Assembly: GCA_947631235.1 (NCBI GenBank)
Contig: CANRKO010000002.1
Location: 212,309 to 276,308, forward strand
DNA length: 64,000 nucleotides
Source: an uncultured Clostridia bacterium
GTDB lineage: Bacteria; Bacillota; Clostridia; UBA1381
Direction: 5' to 3'
This document shows positions 55,274 through 63,816 of this stretch, in pieces; positions within the stretch are counted from its first letter, which is position 1, and each line of letters opens with the position of its first letter. Position numbers and translations under genes: made by a program. The notes beneath the pieces were generated by a model that was given only the letters and a program-made list of their open reading frames with translations, did no database searches and was not told the DNA's origin.

Positions 55274-56111
55274 AACAGCGCAAAAGTCCGAGCTTTTGCA
55301 TTTGTTTGAGGTGAACAGCGCCGCTTTCCATTGTGTAGATACGCGTCGTGTTTATGCTCGAATGTCCGAGAATGTCCGCGAGTCGTACCACGTCCTTTTG
55401 CAGCGAATAGAATGTCCTCGCGAACAGGTGTCGGAAGTTGTGCGGGAAAACCTTGTCTTTCGATACTCCCGCGCTTTCGCATAAAGCCTTTAACATTCGC
55501 CATACGTTACTGCGGTTAAGCGGTTTACCCGTCCGTGTCTGAAATACGCTGCCCGACGTTATGCCCTGTTCTTTCATATATCCCTTTAGCATTTTGCAGA
55601 GCGGCGCGGTCAGTATTACCACACGCATTTTGCCCTTGCACCGTATCGTCGCCTTGCCTGTTTTAACGGCGTTTGCGTCGATAAAGCGCAGCTCCGATAT
55701 TCGTATTCCGGTGTTACATATCGTTTGCATAAGGTAATACAGCCGCCTGTTGCCCTTTTTCTGCGCGGCATTGAGCAGCCGTTCATATTCTGCCTTTGTA
55801 AGCTCGCGCTCGCTTTTAGCGAAAATCTGCCGTTGGATTTTCAGCGTTTTCACATGGCAGTCGTGCCACCCGGCGAAACGGAAAAAGCTGTTCAGCGAGG
55901 ATAAGATGGAATTGACGCTCGCCGGAGCGTAGGTTTCGATTAAATACTCCTTGTACGCAAGTACGGCGTTTTTACCGATTTCCCGTCCGCCGAGCCACGC
56001 GCTGAACGCGTGAATGTCGCGTATATATTTTTCCACGGTCGCCGCCGCGCGTTCCTCGTTTTGGAGGTAGCTCTTAAAATTTTCTATATGTTTCTCTGTA
56101 ATTTTTTTCAT
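55272..56111 (-). CDS. tyrosine recombinase, likely invertase of the adjacent switch
   Basis: 279 residues. A SAM-like N-terminal core-binding domain (about 1-90) is followed by the catalytic domain with Arg in CNTGIRISELRF, Lys in CKGKMRVV, HxxR in FPHNFRHLFAR, His in LADILGHSSI and the nucleophile Tyr in TRIYTMES. Its 3' end touches the right inverted repeat. XerC/D-like enzymes of this size catalyse both dimer resolution and promoter inversion. The start is ATG 56111 with AAGGAG 9 bases upstream. Its 281-bp upstream gap (56112-56392) holds a TTGACA box near 56173 and no gene. Confidence 0.93.
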   Translation of the reverse strand: MKKITEKHIENFKSYLQNEERAAATVEKYIRDIHAFSAWLGGREIGKNAVLAYKEYLIETYAPASVNSILSSLNSFFRFAGWHDCHVKTLKIQRQIFAKSERELTKAEYERLLNAAQKKGNRRLYYLMQTICNTGIRISELRFIDANAVKTGKATIRCKGKMRVVILTAPLCKMLKGYMKEQGITSGSVFQTRTGKPLNRSNVWRMLKALCESAGVSKDKVFPHNFRHLFARTFYSLQKDVVRLADILGHSSINTTRIYTMESGAVHLKQMQKLGLLRC

Positions 56112-56392
56112 CGTCAACAACTCCTTATTCGTTTATTCTACCACGAAAATAAAATTCCCATTCGGAAGTTGTCAATGATTTGCTGCTTTTCTGCTTAGCA
56201 GACAGTAATTCTACACTAATGGTCACCTCTAAATTTTTAATAATTTTAATTATATAAGACATGAAATATGGATTTTGCGCCCTGACATTCTGAGCATTTG
56301 GAAACAGGTTTAGAGATTTTTGGGGAAAGGAAAAGGTTTTACGAGAAGTGTGAGCATCAAGTCGCCGTTTCGCCTATCGGAATCGGCGGCTT

Positions 56393-56911
56393 TTATAGCG
56401 CCTTCATCTTAAAATCACGCAAATCCACATAATAAACAGGCTTATTCCTGCTTACCGCATACCGTATCGTATTCGCCGTTCCGCTCGGCTGCCCGTTCCA
56501 CACGGCGATAACATAATCGCTGCTGTCCACCATATATTTATTTCGCTTCATCATACAGTCGTAAGTGTAATTTTTCTGCAAAACCGTCACCTTGTCGCAC
56601 ATCGCCATAATTTTATCCCGCCGTTCCTTGCTCTTGACGTTCCAACTTGCGGTTTGATTTTCACATGGGATAGCCGCTTCTAACGTGATATTCGGATGCT
56701 CGTCTTTAATGTCAAGTACGATTTCCGCCGCCCATGTGTCAACGCCCTCTGCCAACCCCGACAGGAAATGCGTCACTGACTTCTTGCGTATTATACCCTC
56801 AATAAGCTGCCATAGACGATATTTTATCAGCTTACACGCCGGATGCTCCTCGTTGTATCCGCAGGGCAGGCTCTTTGGTCGGTGTCCGGTAAAACAAACT
56901 GTATATTCCAT
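56393..56911 (-). CDS. SLOG / DUF1273 (YpsA-like) nucleotide-binding protein
   Basis: 172 residues: YTVCFTGHRPKSLPCGYNE at the N terminus, HFLSGLAEGVDTWAAEIVLD and VIAVWNGQPSGTANTIRYA, the classic DUF1273/SLOG Rossmann pattern. SLOG proteins bind nucleotide-derived ligands and are frequent in phages, ICEs and defence loci. The start is ATG 56911 near AGAGG. It is divergent from an XRE repressor gene, with a palindromic operator between them. Confidence 0.82.
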   Translation of the reverse strand: MEYTVCFTGHRPKSLPCGYNEEHPACKLIKYRLWQLIEGIIRKKSVTHFLSGLAEGVDTWAAEIVLDIKDEHPNITLEAAIPCENQTASWNVKSKERRDKIMAMCDKVTVLQKNYTYDCMMKRNKYMVDSSDYVIAVWNGQPSGTANTIRYAVSRNKPVYYVDLRDFKMKAL

Positions 56912-56935
56912 AATTCCTCTCATATGTTATTAACA

Positions 56936-56960
56936 TTATACATACTGAAAGTATGTATAA
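56936..56960. promoter_or_regulatory. 25-bp perfect palindromic operator
   Basis: TTATACATACT-GAA-AGTATGTATAA, perfect 11-bp arms with a 3-base centre, lies between the divergent SLOG (minus) and XRE (plus) genes. It is the obvious binding site for the XRE repressor encoded at 57026. Confidence 0.75.
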
Positions 56961-57025
56961 TGTATTTTAACACAAACTTATTGGATGTACAATAGTAATA
57001 TAATATATTTTTAGTGGAGGGCATT

Positions 57026-57370
57026 ATGAAAATTGATTATGCTGCAATCGGTAAAAGAGTGAGAAATGAACGTGAAAAGAAAAATATGTCACAAATGCGT
57101 CTTGCAGAACTTTCCAATTTGAGCATAAACAGCATCTCGCATATTGAATGTGGTAATACAAAATTTAGTTTGCCCAGCATTGTTGCTATTGCCAATGCCC
57201 TTAATGTAACAGTAGATTGCTTCCTTATGGACGTAGTAGATAATTCATTGATACAGTTTAAGAAAGAATTGGTAGATATTTTTGATGATTGTTCAGAAGA
57301 AGAATATACCCTGTTGGTAAATATATGTAAAAGTGCGCTAACGACATATCGACAAATAAATAACAGATGA
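57026..57370 (+). CDS. XRE-family transcriptional repressor
   Basis: 114 residues: a Cro/C1 helix-turn-helix at residues 5-65 (IGKRVRNEREKKNMSQMRLA, SNLSINSISHIECG) and a short helical C-terminal part. ATG 57026 has GGAGGG a few bases upstream. It likely controls itself and the divergent SLOG gene through the 25-bp palindrome. A strong terminator follows. Confidence 0.88.
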   Translation: MKIDYAAIGKRVRNEREKKNMSQMRLAELSNLSINSISHIECGNTKFSLPSIVAIANALNVTVDCFLMDVVDNSLIQFKKELVDIFDDCSEEEYTLLVNICKSALTTYRQINNR

Positions 57371-57408
57371 AACAAGAAGTGTGCTATAATTTGCACACTT
57401 CTTGTTTT
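57371..57408. terminator. bidirectional terminator between XRE and secreted-protein genes
   Basis: AACAAGAAGTGTGC pairs perfectly with GCACACTTCTTGTT around a TATAATTT loop, followed by Ts. Confidence 0.88.
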
Positions 57409-57418
57409 CAATATATTC

Positions 57419-57994
57419 TCATTGCTGCAAATACGCGTTTTGTGCCTCTATCAACAGCTTTCTCGCGACGGTGAATGTCGCCATATCCACGGCAGGCATA
57501 TCACGGTAGCAGGTGTCGATTGAAAACTGCTCATCGGGATTGAATGTCGGATCTACTGACTGATAAATACGAATATACGCCTTATCCCTCGCCTCGGTAT
57601 AATCTGCTCCGTTCTCAACCTCTGTGATTATGTCCGCAAGCAGCACCTTTAGCCGCTCCGTTTCCGATTGGTAAAGCTCCGGTCTTAACTGCATATCTCG
57701 CATTGTTCGGATTGCGTTTCTCACGATTGCCGACATAACTCCGTAGCCGTAGCCGTTTGTTTCTCCTGCGATAACCGCTTTCCTTACCAGCGCGTTCGCC
57801 CTGCCGATTGAATACTCAGCCGTTCCGTTTTCCACTTCGTCAAGTATGCCGCCGATAATGTTTTCCGTGATTTGTATTGCTTCCTCCGTCGCGTTCGCCG
57901 GAGCAGATTCGCGCGGGATTGATACCGCAAGTGCGGGCGTCGCCGCCGTAAGCGTCAGCGTTGCCGCTAAAACAAATGTGATAAACTTTTTCAT
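57419..57994 (-). CDS. secreted hypothetical protein of the conjugation region
   Basis: 191 residues: a signal peptide (FITFVLAATLTLTAATPALA) and then an all-helical domain (about 40-191) rich in Glu and Ala with no motif I recognise. ATG 57994 has AAAGGGG 8 bases upstream. It follows the NlpC/P60 gene on the same strand, so an extracellular role during transfer is possible but unproven. Confidence 0.65.
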   Translation of the reverse strand: MKKFITFVLAATLTLTAATPALAVSIPRESAPANATEEAIQITENIIGGILDEVENGTAEYSIGRANALVRKAVIAGETNGYGYGVMSAIVRNAIRTMRDMQLRPELYQSETERLKVLLADIITEVENGADYTEARDKAYIRIYQSVDPTFNPDEQFSIDTCYRDMPAVDMATFTVARKLLIEAQNAYLQQ

Positions 57995-58119
57995 TGTGAA
58001 AACCCCTTTCATAATTTATTTTCTAAATAAATTGTATCAGAGATTTTTACTTTTATCAAATTTTGAAGTATTCTCAAAAAAATTTGACAAATTCTTATTC
58101 TTGTGGTACAATGCCGCAC

Positions 58120-60615
58120 TTAATAGCAATTCGGTCGGCGGAACACCGTAAATCCCACACTTGATGCCGTTGACAGCACGACGTTATTAGCTCCCGACGA
58201 GCAATGTATTACGAGGATATTCCCGTCTGCGTCTTTACCCACAACTATACCGACATGGCTATAACTCGGCAAAAAGCACAAATCTCCCGCCTGCACCGTG
58301 GATGCGGATACTTGGACGCTTGCGTCTCGCTGACCGTATGTACCGTGACCGACAGCATAGCCCATGCCGCTGTTATTGAACGCCCATGTTACAAATCCTG
58401 AGCAGTCAAGACCATATGCGCGTATCGTTCCCGATGACGGACTGCCCTCGGCTGTTACCCGCTGCATAGTACCCCATGCACTGTCCCAACCGATTGCGCT
58501 CGACTTACCGCCCCAGAAATAATTGACCTTACCGACAAGCGACGCGGCGTTCTTTACAACGTCTTTTCGCTTTTGCGGAAGCGATGCAGGCAACCCCTCG
58601 ACAATCGCTCGCACATTCGCGTCCGTCACTGCAAGGCTGTGACTTGATGATGTAAGCACATCGCCTTGCTCAAGCAAAGTTTCCACGGCTTCACGCTGCT
58701 TAGCGGTCAGCTCATAATAGTCCATGAGTTCCTCTTTTGTTTTTCCGGTCACCGTTATGTTCAAGCGATTTCCTGTACCACCCGCATTATTATACGGTTC
58801 AACAGTGTATTCAACTGTGTTCGCGGTACGGAAAAATTCTTTCAGTTTCTCGGCTTTCTCCGCGTCAAATACAACAACATCCGTTGCTGTTTCGTCCTCC
58901 GCTCCGGCTGTCTTGGCGGCGAATACAGCTATTACAACATTGGAGTTTGTCTGATTATCGGTAACCATCACGTCCGTATGCGGCACTGATAACTCTATAT
59001 TCTCCGTCGATTGTGTAAGCTCAACATTGTACTCGGCTATTATCTGCGACAGCGGGATTGTGCCTACGTCGTTCGCCTCCTCCGAAAAGAATATCCCGAA
59101 CGGACTTGCCGCGATCGCCGCAATTATTATCACAATAATAAGAACCGTTACAACTACGGCTATACCACCCATAGCCGATATAGCCGTCATTGCCGTTTTC
59201 GCAATTCCCGCCGCAGCCGTGGCGATAGTTTTCGCTAATCTTACGGCATATTTTACGCCCGCCTTTACTGCTTGCGCTGATTTTTGTGCAACCTCACGCG
59301 CCTGTCTAACCGCTTTTTTGGCGGCTTGCTTTGCAAGCTGCCGTTCTTTTTTCTTTACTGCTGCCTTTGCGGATTTGATACTGCGGTTTGCGGTCTTTAC
59401 CACGCGGGCAGGCTTAGAAACCGACGTTTTTATATGCTCCGTTTTGTTTCTTACAATATTCGTTATACCTTTCGGCTTGCTTTTTATACTGCTCTTATCA
59501 GCGGTTATGATACGTGGACTGTCAAGCTCTGCGGACTTTGCCTTGATATTTGTTCCGTTATGTGACAGAATGTAGCTGTCGCGCGTCTTTATATCCGCCT
59601 TTTTAGTCTTTATCAATTTCTCCGGCGCGGATTTCTGCTTGTGGATAGTCCTTGAGTCCGTAACAATCGGCATATCCGGTACAGTCGCCGTTTCTGTGGA
59701 ATAACCAATGTCCGGTATGAGAATGGTTTGCGATTCTGTCTGTGGAACAGTATTCTTTACCGCGTCCGCCTGTGCTTTCAGCTTATTCTGCACATACTTC
59801 CGCCTTGCTGCTTGGGATTTATCAACAGGCGGCTGCTCCGTTTCCCTTGCCCTGACCGCTTGGAGCGTTTTCGGCTGAAACGGCTGCTTTACCTTTTCGG
59901 ATTTAATCTGCGTAGTCTCGGTCTTTTGTTTCAGATATTCGTCTTTTGTCTTTATTCTCATAGGCGTCTCTGACGATTTCGGGGTTTCCTCGATGGCAGC
60001 GGATTCTGTTGGCGACACTACCGATTTATGTTTCTCCGCCCTTATTGCTGCAGTCTGCCGCTGCTGTGCGGTCGGCGCAGGTACAGTATTATCACCTTTG
60101 TGTGCTAATACGCTTTCTTTTGTCTTTATTACAGCTTTTTGCCCAGATTGTTTCTGCTCCATTACCGACTGACGTGTTTTTATCATAGCCTGTTCATGAA
60201 GCTTTGGTTTCAGACTTGTTTCCGCTAACTCAGTGTTTAACGCCTTTGTTTGTTGTGCAATATCCGTACTGCTATGAATATCCGATGTCGGAGCTTGTGT
60301 TAATTTACGCTTACGTACCTTTTGCTTTATATTTTTCCCCGTCCGTGCAATCACGTCAGCCGCAGCATATACGGCTGTTTCGGCTCTGTCCTCAACCTCA
60401 TCAACAGCATAATTCTCCGGCTTTTCTGTCTGTTCCGATGTCTGCTTTTGAATTTCGGCTTTCTTCTGAGCATACTGGTGCTTCAAAGTGTCCACGGTAC
60501 TCACGGGTACGGACGCTTTGAACGACTGCGCCGTTTTCGGTTTCGCCGATGCGGACTGCTTCGGTGTGTACTGTTTTTGCTTTGTCGTTTTAGGTTTGGA
60601 TTTTACGTCTTTCAA
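58120..60615 (-). CDS. CD1108-type conjugation protein with NlpC/P60 peptidase domain
   Basis: 831 residues from TTG 60615 (GAGGTG 5 bases upstream; the longer ORF start has no site). A long Lys/Thr/Gln/Pro-rich region (about 1-430) has at least four copies of a motif like IKTKESVLAHK. A Lys/Ala-rich helix and a membrane segment (GGIAVVVTVLIIVIIIAAIA, about 510-530) precede an extracellular part. The C-terminal NlpC/P60 domain has Cys in YGLDCSGFVTW and His in YSHVGIVVG and VIHCSSG. Such proteins open peptidoglycan for the ICE type IV secretion channel. Confidence 0.88.
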   Translation of the reverse strand: MKDVKSKPKTTKQKQYTPKQSASAKPKTAQSFKASVPVSTVDTLKHQYAQKKAEIQKQTSEQTEKPENYAVDEVEDRAETAVYAAADVIARTGKNIKQKVRKRKLTQAPTSDIHSSTDIAQQTKALNTELAETSLKPKLHEQAMIKTRQSVMEQKQSGQKAVIKTKESVLAHKGDNTVPAPTAQQRQTAAIRAEKHKSVVSPTESAAIEETPKSSETPMRIKTKDEYLKQKTETTQIKSEKVKQPFQPKTLQAVRARETEQPPVDKSQAARRKYVQNKLKAQADAVKNTVPQTESQTILIPDIGYSTETATVPDMPIVTDSRTIHKQKSAPEKLIKTKKADIKTRDSYILSHNGTNIKAKSAELDSPRIITADKSSIKSKPKGITNIVRNKTEHIKTSVSKPARVVKTANRSIKSAKAAVKKKERQLAKQAAKKAVRQAREVAQKSAQAVKAGVKYAVRLAKTIATAAAGIAKTAMTAISAMGGIAVVVTVLIIVIIIAAIAASPFGIFFSEEANDVGTIPLSQIIAEYNVELTQSTENIELSVPHTDVMVTDNQTNSNVVIAVFAAKTAGAEDETATDVVVFDAEKAEKLKEFFRTANTVEYTVEPYNNAGGTGNRLNITVTGKTKEELMDYYELTAKQREAVETLLEQGDVLTSSSHSLAVTDANVRAIVEGLPASLPQKRKDVVKNAASLVGKVNYFWGGKSSAIGWDSAWGTMQRVTAEGSPSSGTIRAYGLDCSGFVTWAFNNSGMGYAVGHGTYGQRDASVQVSASTVQAGDLCFLPSYSHVGIVVGKDADGNILVIHCSSGANNVVLSTASSVGFTVFRRPNCY

Positions 60616-60701
60616 GTTTTCACCTCTTTTTTCGTATAATGTATTGATTTTTTCGTGCAAATGGCATATAATATATGTATCAAGCCGAAAGGAGAATATA
60701 T

Positions 60702-60977
60702 ATGGCAAGCACGACAAACATAAGTATCCGTATGGATACCGAGCTGAAATCTCAAGCTGACGCGCTGTTTAACGAATTGGGCATGAACATTTCAACCGCA
60801 TTTAATATATTTGTACGTCAGGCTCTGCGCGAAAAGCGAATACCGTTTGATATATCGCTTAGTCAGCCTAATCAGGAAACGATAGCCGCTATAATTGAAG
60901 CTGAAAGGATTGCAAAGGATTCGTCTGTAAAAGGTTACACCGATTTAGACGAATTGTTTGCCGATTTGGAAAAATGA
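60702..60977 (+). CDS. RelB/DinJ-family antitoxin
   Basis: 91 residues: the ribbon-helix-helix N terminus NISIRMDTELKSQADALFNE, the RelB core GMNISTAFNIFVRQALREKRIPF and an acidic tail that would wrap a toxin (DLDELFADLEK). ATG 60702 has AAAGGAG upstream. It is divergent from the NlpC/P60 gene and overlaps the remnant of its toxin gene in the usual ATGA-like way. Confidence 0.9.
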   Translation: MASTTNISIRMDTELKSQADALFNELGMNISTAFNIFVRQALREKRIPFDISLSQPNQETIAAIIEAERIAKDSSVKGYTDLDELFADLEK

Positions 60978-61060
60978 GACAAACAAAATATTATGATGAC
61001 GATGTACTTGTTCTTACTCTGTCGCGCACAGGCACACACAGCGATTTGTTCGGAAAATAG
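60974..61060 (+). pseudogene. RelE/YafQ toxin remnant
   Basis: The 28-codon frame overlaps the antitoxin stop and joins MRQTKYYDD to DVLVLTLSRTGTHSDLFGK, the normal C terminus of YafQ-type mRNA interferases. Some 60 internal residues are missing, so the toxin is dead while its start and end survive: an internal deletion. Confidence 0.78.
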
Positions 61061-61062
61061 GT

Positions 61063-61102
61063 AATATACGGCTCGGTATTACACTGAGCCGTATATATTT
61101 TT
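61063..61102 (+). terminator. terminator of the antitoxin unit
   Basis: AATATACGGCTC pairs with GAGCCGTATAT and runs into TATTTTT; it overlaps the stop of the opposing gene. Confidence 0.8.
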
Positions 61103-61445
61103 ACATCATATTATGCTCTATCGTCACTGCAAGCGGATAGTTTTTGCCCGTTGCGGCAAAGCCTATGGAGTCCTTTAGCTGCGAAACATAGCTACGAATA
61201 TCCGATTGAACGAAGCAAATATACTCGCCCTCGGTTATTTTATGATACTTACCGTTTTTCTCAAATACGTCGGCAATACAACCGCGTACCGTTTCGTCCG
61301 CGTCTTTCTCCGCGTCCTCGCCGAATGCGGCTGTGATTTCCTTGAGATTGTCGATGCTTACAACAGCGATATTTATTACATCGGATTTTCGCAAATATTC
61401 ACGAAGATATGTCTTTATATACTTTTTCAGCTTGTTCTTTTTCAT
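61101..61445 (-). CDS. degenerate GGDEF-like domain protein of the conjugation operon
   Basis: 114 residues. IAVVSIDNLKEITAAFGEDAEKDADETV and the later HKITEGEYICFVQSD follow the strand-helix order of a diguanylate cyclase domain (the D-N-K-N-x-F-G region and the GGDEF hairpin). The catalytic GGDEF is TEGEY, and only about two thirds of the fold is present. Enzymatic activity is unlikely; it may be a binding or structural module. ATG 61445 has a perfect GGAGG. It starts 28 bases after virB4. Confidence 0.6.
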   Translation of the reverse strand: MKKNKLKKYIKTYLREYLRKSDVINIAVVSIDNLKEITAAFGEDAEKDADETVRGCIADVFEKNGKYHKITEGEYICFVQSDIRSYVSQLKDSIGFAATGKNYPLAVTIEHNMM

Positions 61446-61473
61446 ATTTACCTCCATAAAAGAAGGCGACGGG

Positions 61474-63816
61474 TTAAACCGCCGCCGTTTCCTCACCCGG
61501 ACGGGTACTCATCAATTTATATAACTGTGTATCTGTCGGGAAATCATTTGCGAACGGTACGATAGAGCCGCCGACCTTAATCAGTCCGTGTCCCGCCGGA
61601 GCGTTCGTTATATATCCCATCTGCGTTTCCGATATGTTCAAGAGTCCCGCAAGTTCTATACGGTCTGACGGTGCTTGATTTAACATCAGCAGAAATTCGC
61701 TGTTCGCGAGCATACCGCGCGCCGTTTCGTTCCTCAGACAATCCTCTATATTCTGTGTAATACCTGTCAGCAGACCGCCGTACTTTCTGAAACGCTTCCA
61801 TGCTTTAAGCAAAAACTCCGCACTGTACGGATTCTTAAAGAACAGGTGCGCCTCGTCGATATACACTCTCGTGTACGTACCGCGCTTGCGGTTAGCCATA
61901 ACTCTGTTCATTATATTATCGAGCATGATTAACAGTCCGATAGACTTCATCTGGTCGCCGAGTTCAAGTATATCATAGCAGGCGATACGGTTATTGACGT
62001 TTACATTGCTCTGATGCGAAAACGCATCCAAACTGCCCGTTGCGAACAATTCAAGCGATAACGCCAAATCGTGCGCCTCCTGTTCCGGCTGACGGAGCAG
62101 TTCGTCACGGAAATCTGCCAGTGTCGGCATAATGTTCGATTTCCCATTGAAATATCTGTTGTAGACGTTTATCGTACAGCGGTCGATAATAGAGCGGTCT
62201 TTCGCTCCGACACCACCGCCGAAACGTGCATCGCCGTTCTTTAATAACTGGTCAAACAGCGAAATGAGAAATTCCGACTTGATTGAAATGGGATTATCAT
62301 CACTGCCAACATCGTCGCTTATATCCATAGCGTTTATATGATTGGGAGAGGACGCGGACAGCTTAATAATCTCACCGCCGAGATTTGACACGAGCGGCGC
62401 ATACTCGCGTTCGGGATCTACCACGATAATATCATCATCGGTAAACAGCGCCGCCATAGCTATTTCCATCTTCGACGCGAACGATTTACCCGAACCCGAC
62501 ACACCTATGATAAATCCGTTGCCGTTAAGCAGTAATTTTCTGTTGCACATCAATAGGTTATGCGATATGGCGTTTATGCCGTAATACAAGCCGTCATTGT
62601 CGATAATCTCCTGCGTTTTGTACGGGATAAGCACCGCCGCACTCTCCGTAGTAAGCGTTCGCGTCGCGCTTATCTCCATAAGACCGTAGGGGAGCACAGT
62701 ATTCAGACCGTCCTCCTGCTGATATTTAAGTACCGCGAGGTTACACAGGTCTTTTCTGCCTATTGACATCAGCGTTTCCGTGTCGTTATCGAGTTCCTCC
62801 AATGAGTCCGCGATATGTACGAGCGTCAGTGTGACGAACATCATTCTCTGGTCGCGTGTTGTGAGGTCGTCCATAAACTCCTTGATTTCATTCCTCATCT
62901 GCTCCAGTTCATAAGGGATGGTAGCCGAGAAATTATTATTCATGTTCTGTTTTTGCTGCCACTTCGTAATATCCGTTTCAATCGCGAGCAGTTTTTTCTG
63001 GATATCTTTAACCGCTTCATCGGTTGATATAGGCAGAATATCTATCGACACCATCATGCTCCGCGAAAAATCCGTAAGTTGTGAAAGTAAATCGTCTTTG
63101 AGAAATGACGGATATTCCTTTAAGAACAGCACTCTCGCGTATTTGTCCCCGATTTGGATATAGTCCTTCTTAAACTCTATACTGTCGGGGCAGATATAGT
63201 CCTTAAAATGCGCTCCGCGCGCCATAGCGTTTTTGAGGTCGAAGTTAAACTCGTCCTCATCGTTTCCTCTGAAAAATTCATAGAAAATACGAAGCCGCTC
63301 CTTATAGCCAAGTTCAGTTGTCTGCGACGATATTTTTGTAAAATCCGACGCTAAATCACTGCCGACACGAGCGAAATATGTCCGCGCATCCTTGATATTT
63401 TTCTTTATTGAAGAAACGGTAATAAACTTATCGTGGACGATATTATTCGATTCCGCCATCTTGTCGCTCAAAAGTCCCTCCAGTTCATGCGTATATGTAG
63501 CAAACCCAATTCCCGTCTTTGGCTGCGCCATTTGCTCGAATACGCTGTTCACAAGCTGTCTGTTGTACGAACTTATCTTAACAAGCGCGTCCGTAGGCAA
63601 GCCGTTAAGTATAGCGGAGTGCGACAGGAACATTTCCTCTTGGTCTGCCTGCGACGCCACCTCATAGTTTATATCCGAAAACCGCCATGTCTTAGAGAAA
63701 ATCCTGCCGTATCTGAAAATACCGTCCCTGAATATACAATCTATCGGGATAGACTGCTGAACGGTCTTAGGAATCTTTCTTTTTTCTGCCTTGATTTCTT
63801 CCTGCTTTCTGCGCAT
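61474..63816 (-). CDS. virB4: VirB4/TraE-type conjugation ATPase
   Basis: 780 residues. N-terminal VirB4 domain (about 1-400), then Walker A GVSGSGKSF near residue 440, DDDIIVVDPEREY, Walker B VYIDEAHLFF and the C-terminal NSEFLLMLNQAPSDR motif of Gram-positive VirB4 proteins. It powers assembly of the type IV secretion channel of the element. ATG 63816 lies 9 bases after GAGGAGG and overlaps the end of the PrgI gene by 50 bases. Confidence 0.94.
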   Translation of the reverse strand: MRRKQEEIKAEKRKIPKTVQQSIPIDCIFRDGIFRYGRIFSKTWRFSDINYEVASQADQEEMFLSHSAILNGLPTDALVKISSYNRQLVNSVFEQMAQPKTGIGFATYTHELEGLLSDKMAESNNIVHDKFITVSSIKKNIKDARTYFARVGSDLASDFTKISSQTTELGYKERLRIFYEFFRGNDEDEFNFDLKNAMARGAHFKDYICPDSIEFKKDYIQIGDKYARVLFLKEYPSFLKDDLLSQLTDFSRSMMVSIDILPISTDEAVKDIQKKLLAIETDITKWQQKQNMNNNFSATIPYELEQMRNEIKEFMDDLTTRDQRMMFVTLTLVHIADSLEELDNDTETLMSIGRKDLCNLAVLKYQQEDGLNTVLPYGLMEISATRTLTTESAAVLIPYKTQEIIDNDGLYYGINAISHNLLMCNRKLLLNGNGFIIGVSGSGKSFASKMEIAMAALFTDDDIIVVDPEREYAPLVSNLGGEIIKLSASSPNHINAMDISDDVGSDDNPISIKSEFLISLFDQLLKNGDARFGGGVGAKDRSIIDRCTINVYNRYFNGKSNIMPTLADFRDELLRQPEQEAHDLALSLELFATGSLDAFSHQSNVNVNNRIACYDILELGDQMKSIGLLIMLDNIMNRVMANRKRGTYTRVYIDEAHLFFKNPYSAEFLLKAWKRFRKYGGLLTGITQNIEDCLRNETARGMLANSEFLLMLNQAPSDRIELAGLLNISETQMGYITNAPAGHGLIKVGGSIVPFANDFPTDTQLYKLMSTRPGEETAAV

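Noticed and set aside
55272..56111. Tyrosine recombinase as integrase of the ICE
   Set aside because: The serine recombinase at the split cotJC gene is at the element edge; the tyrosine recombinase sits internally beside inverted repeats, which fits an invertase better.
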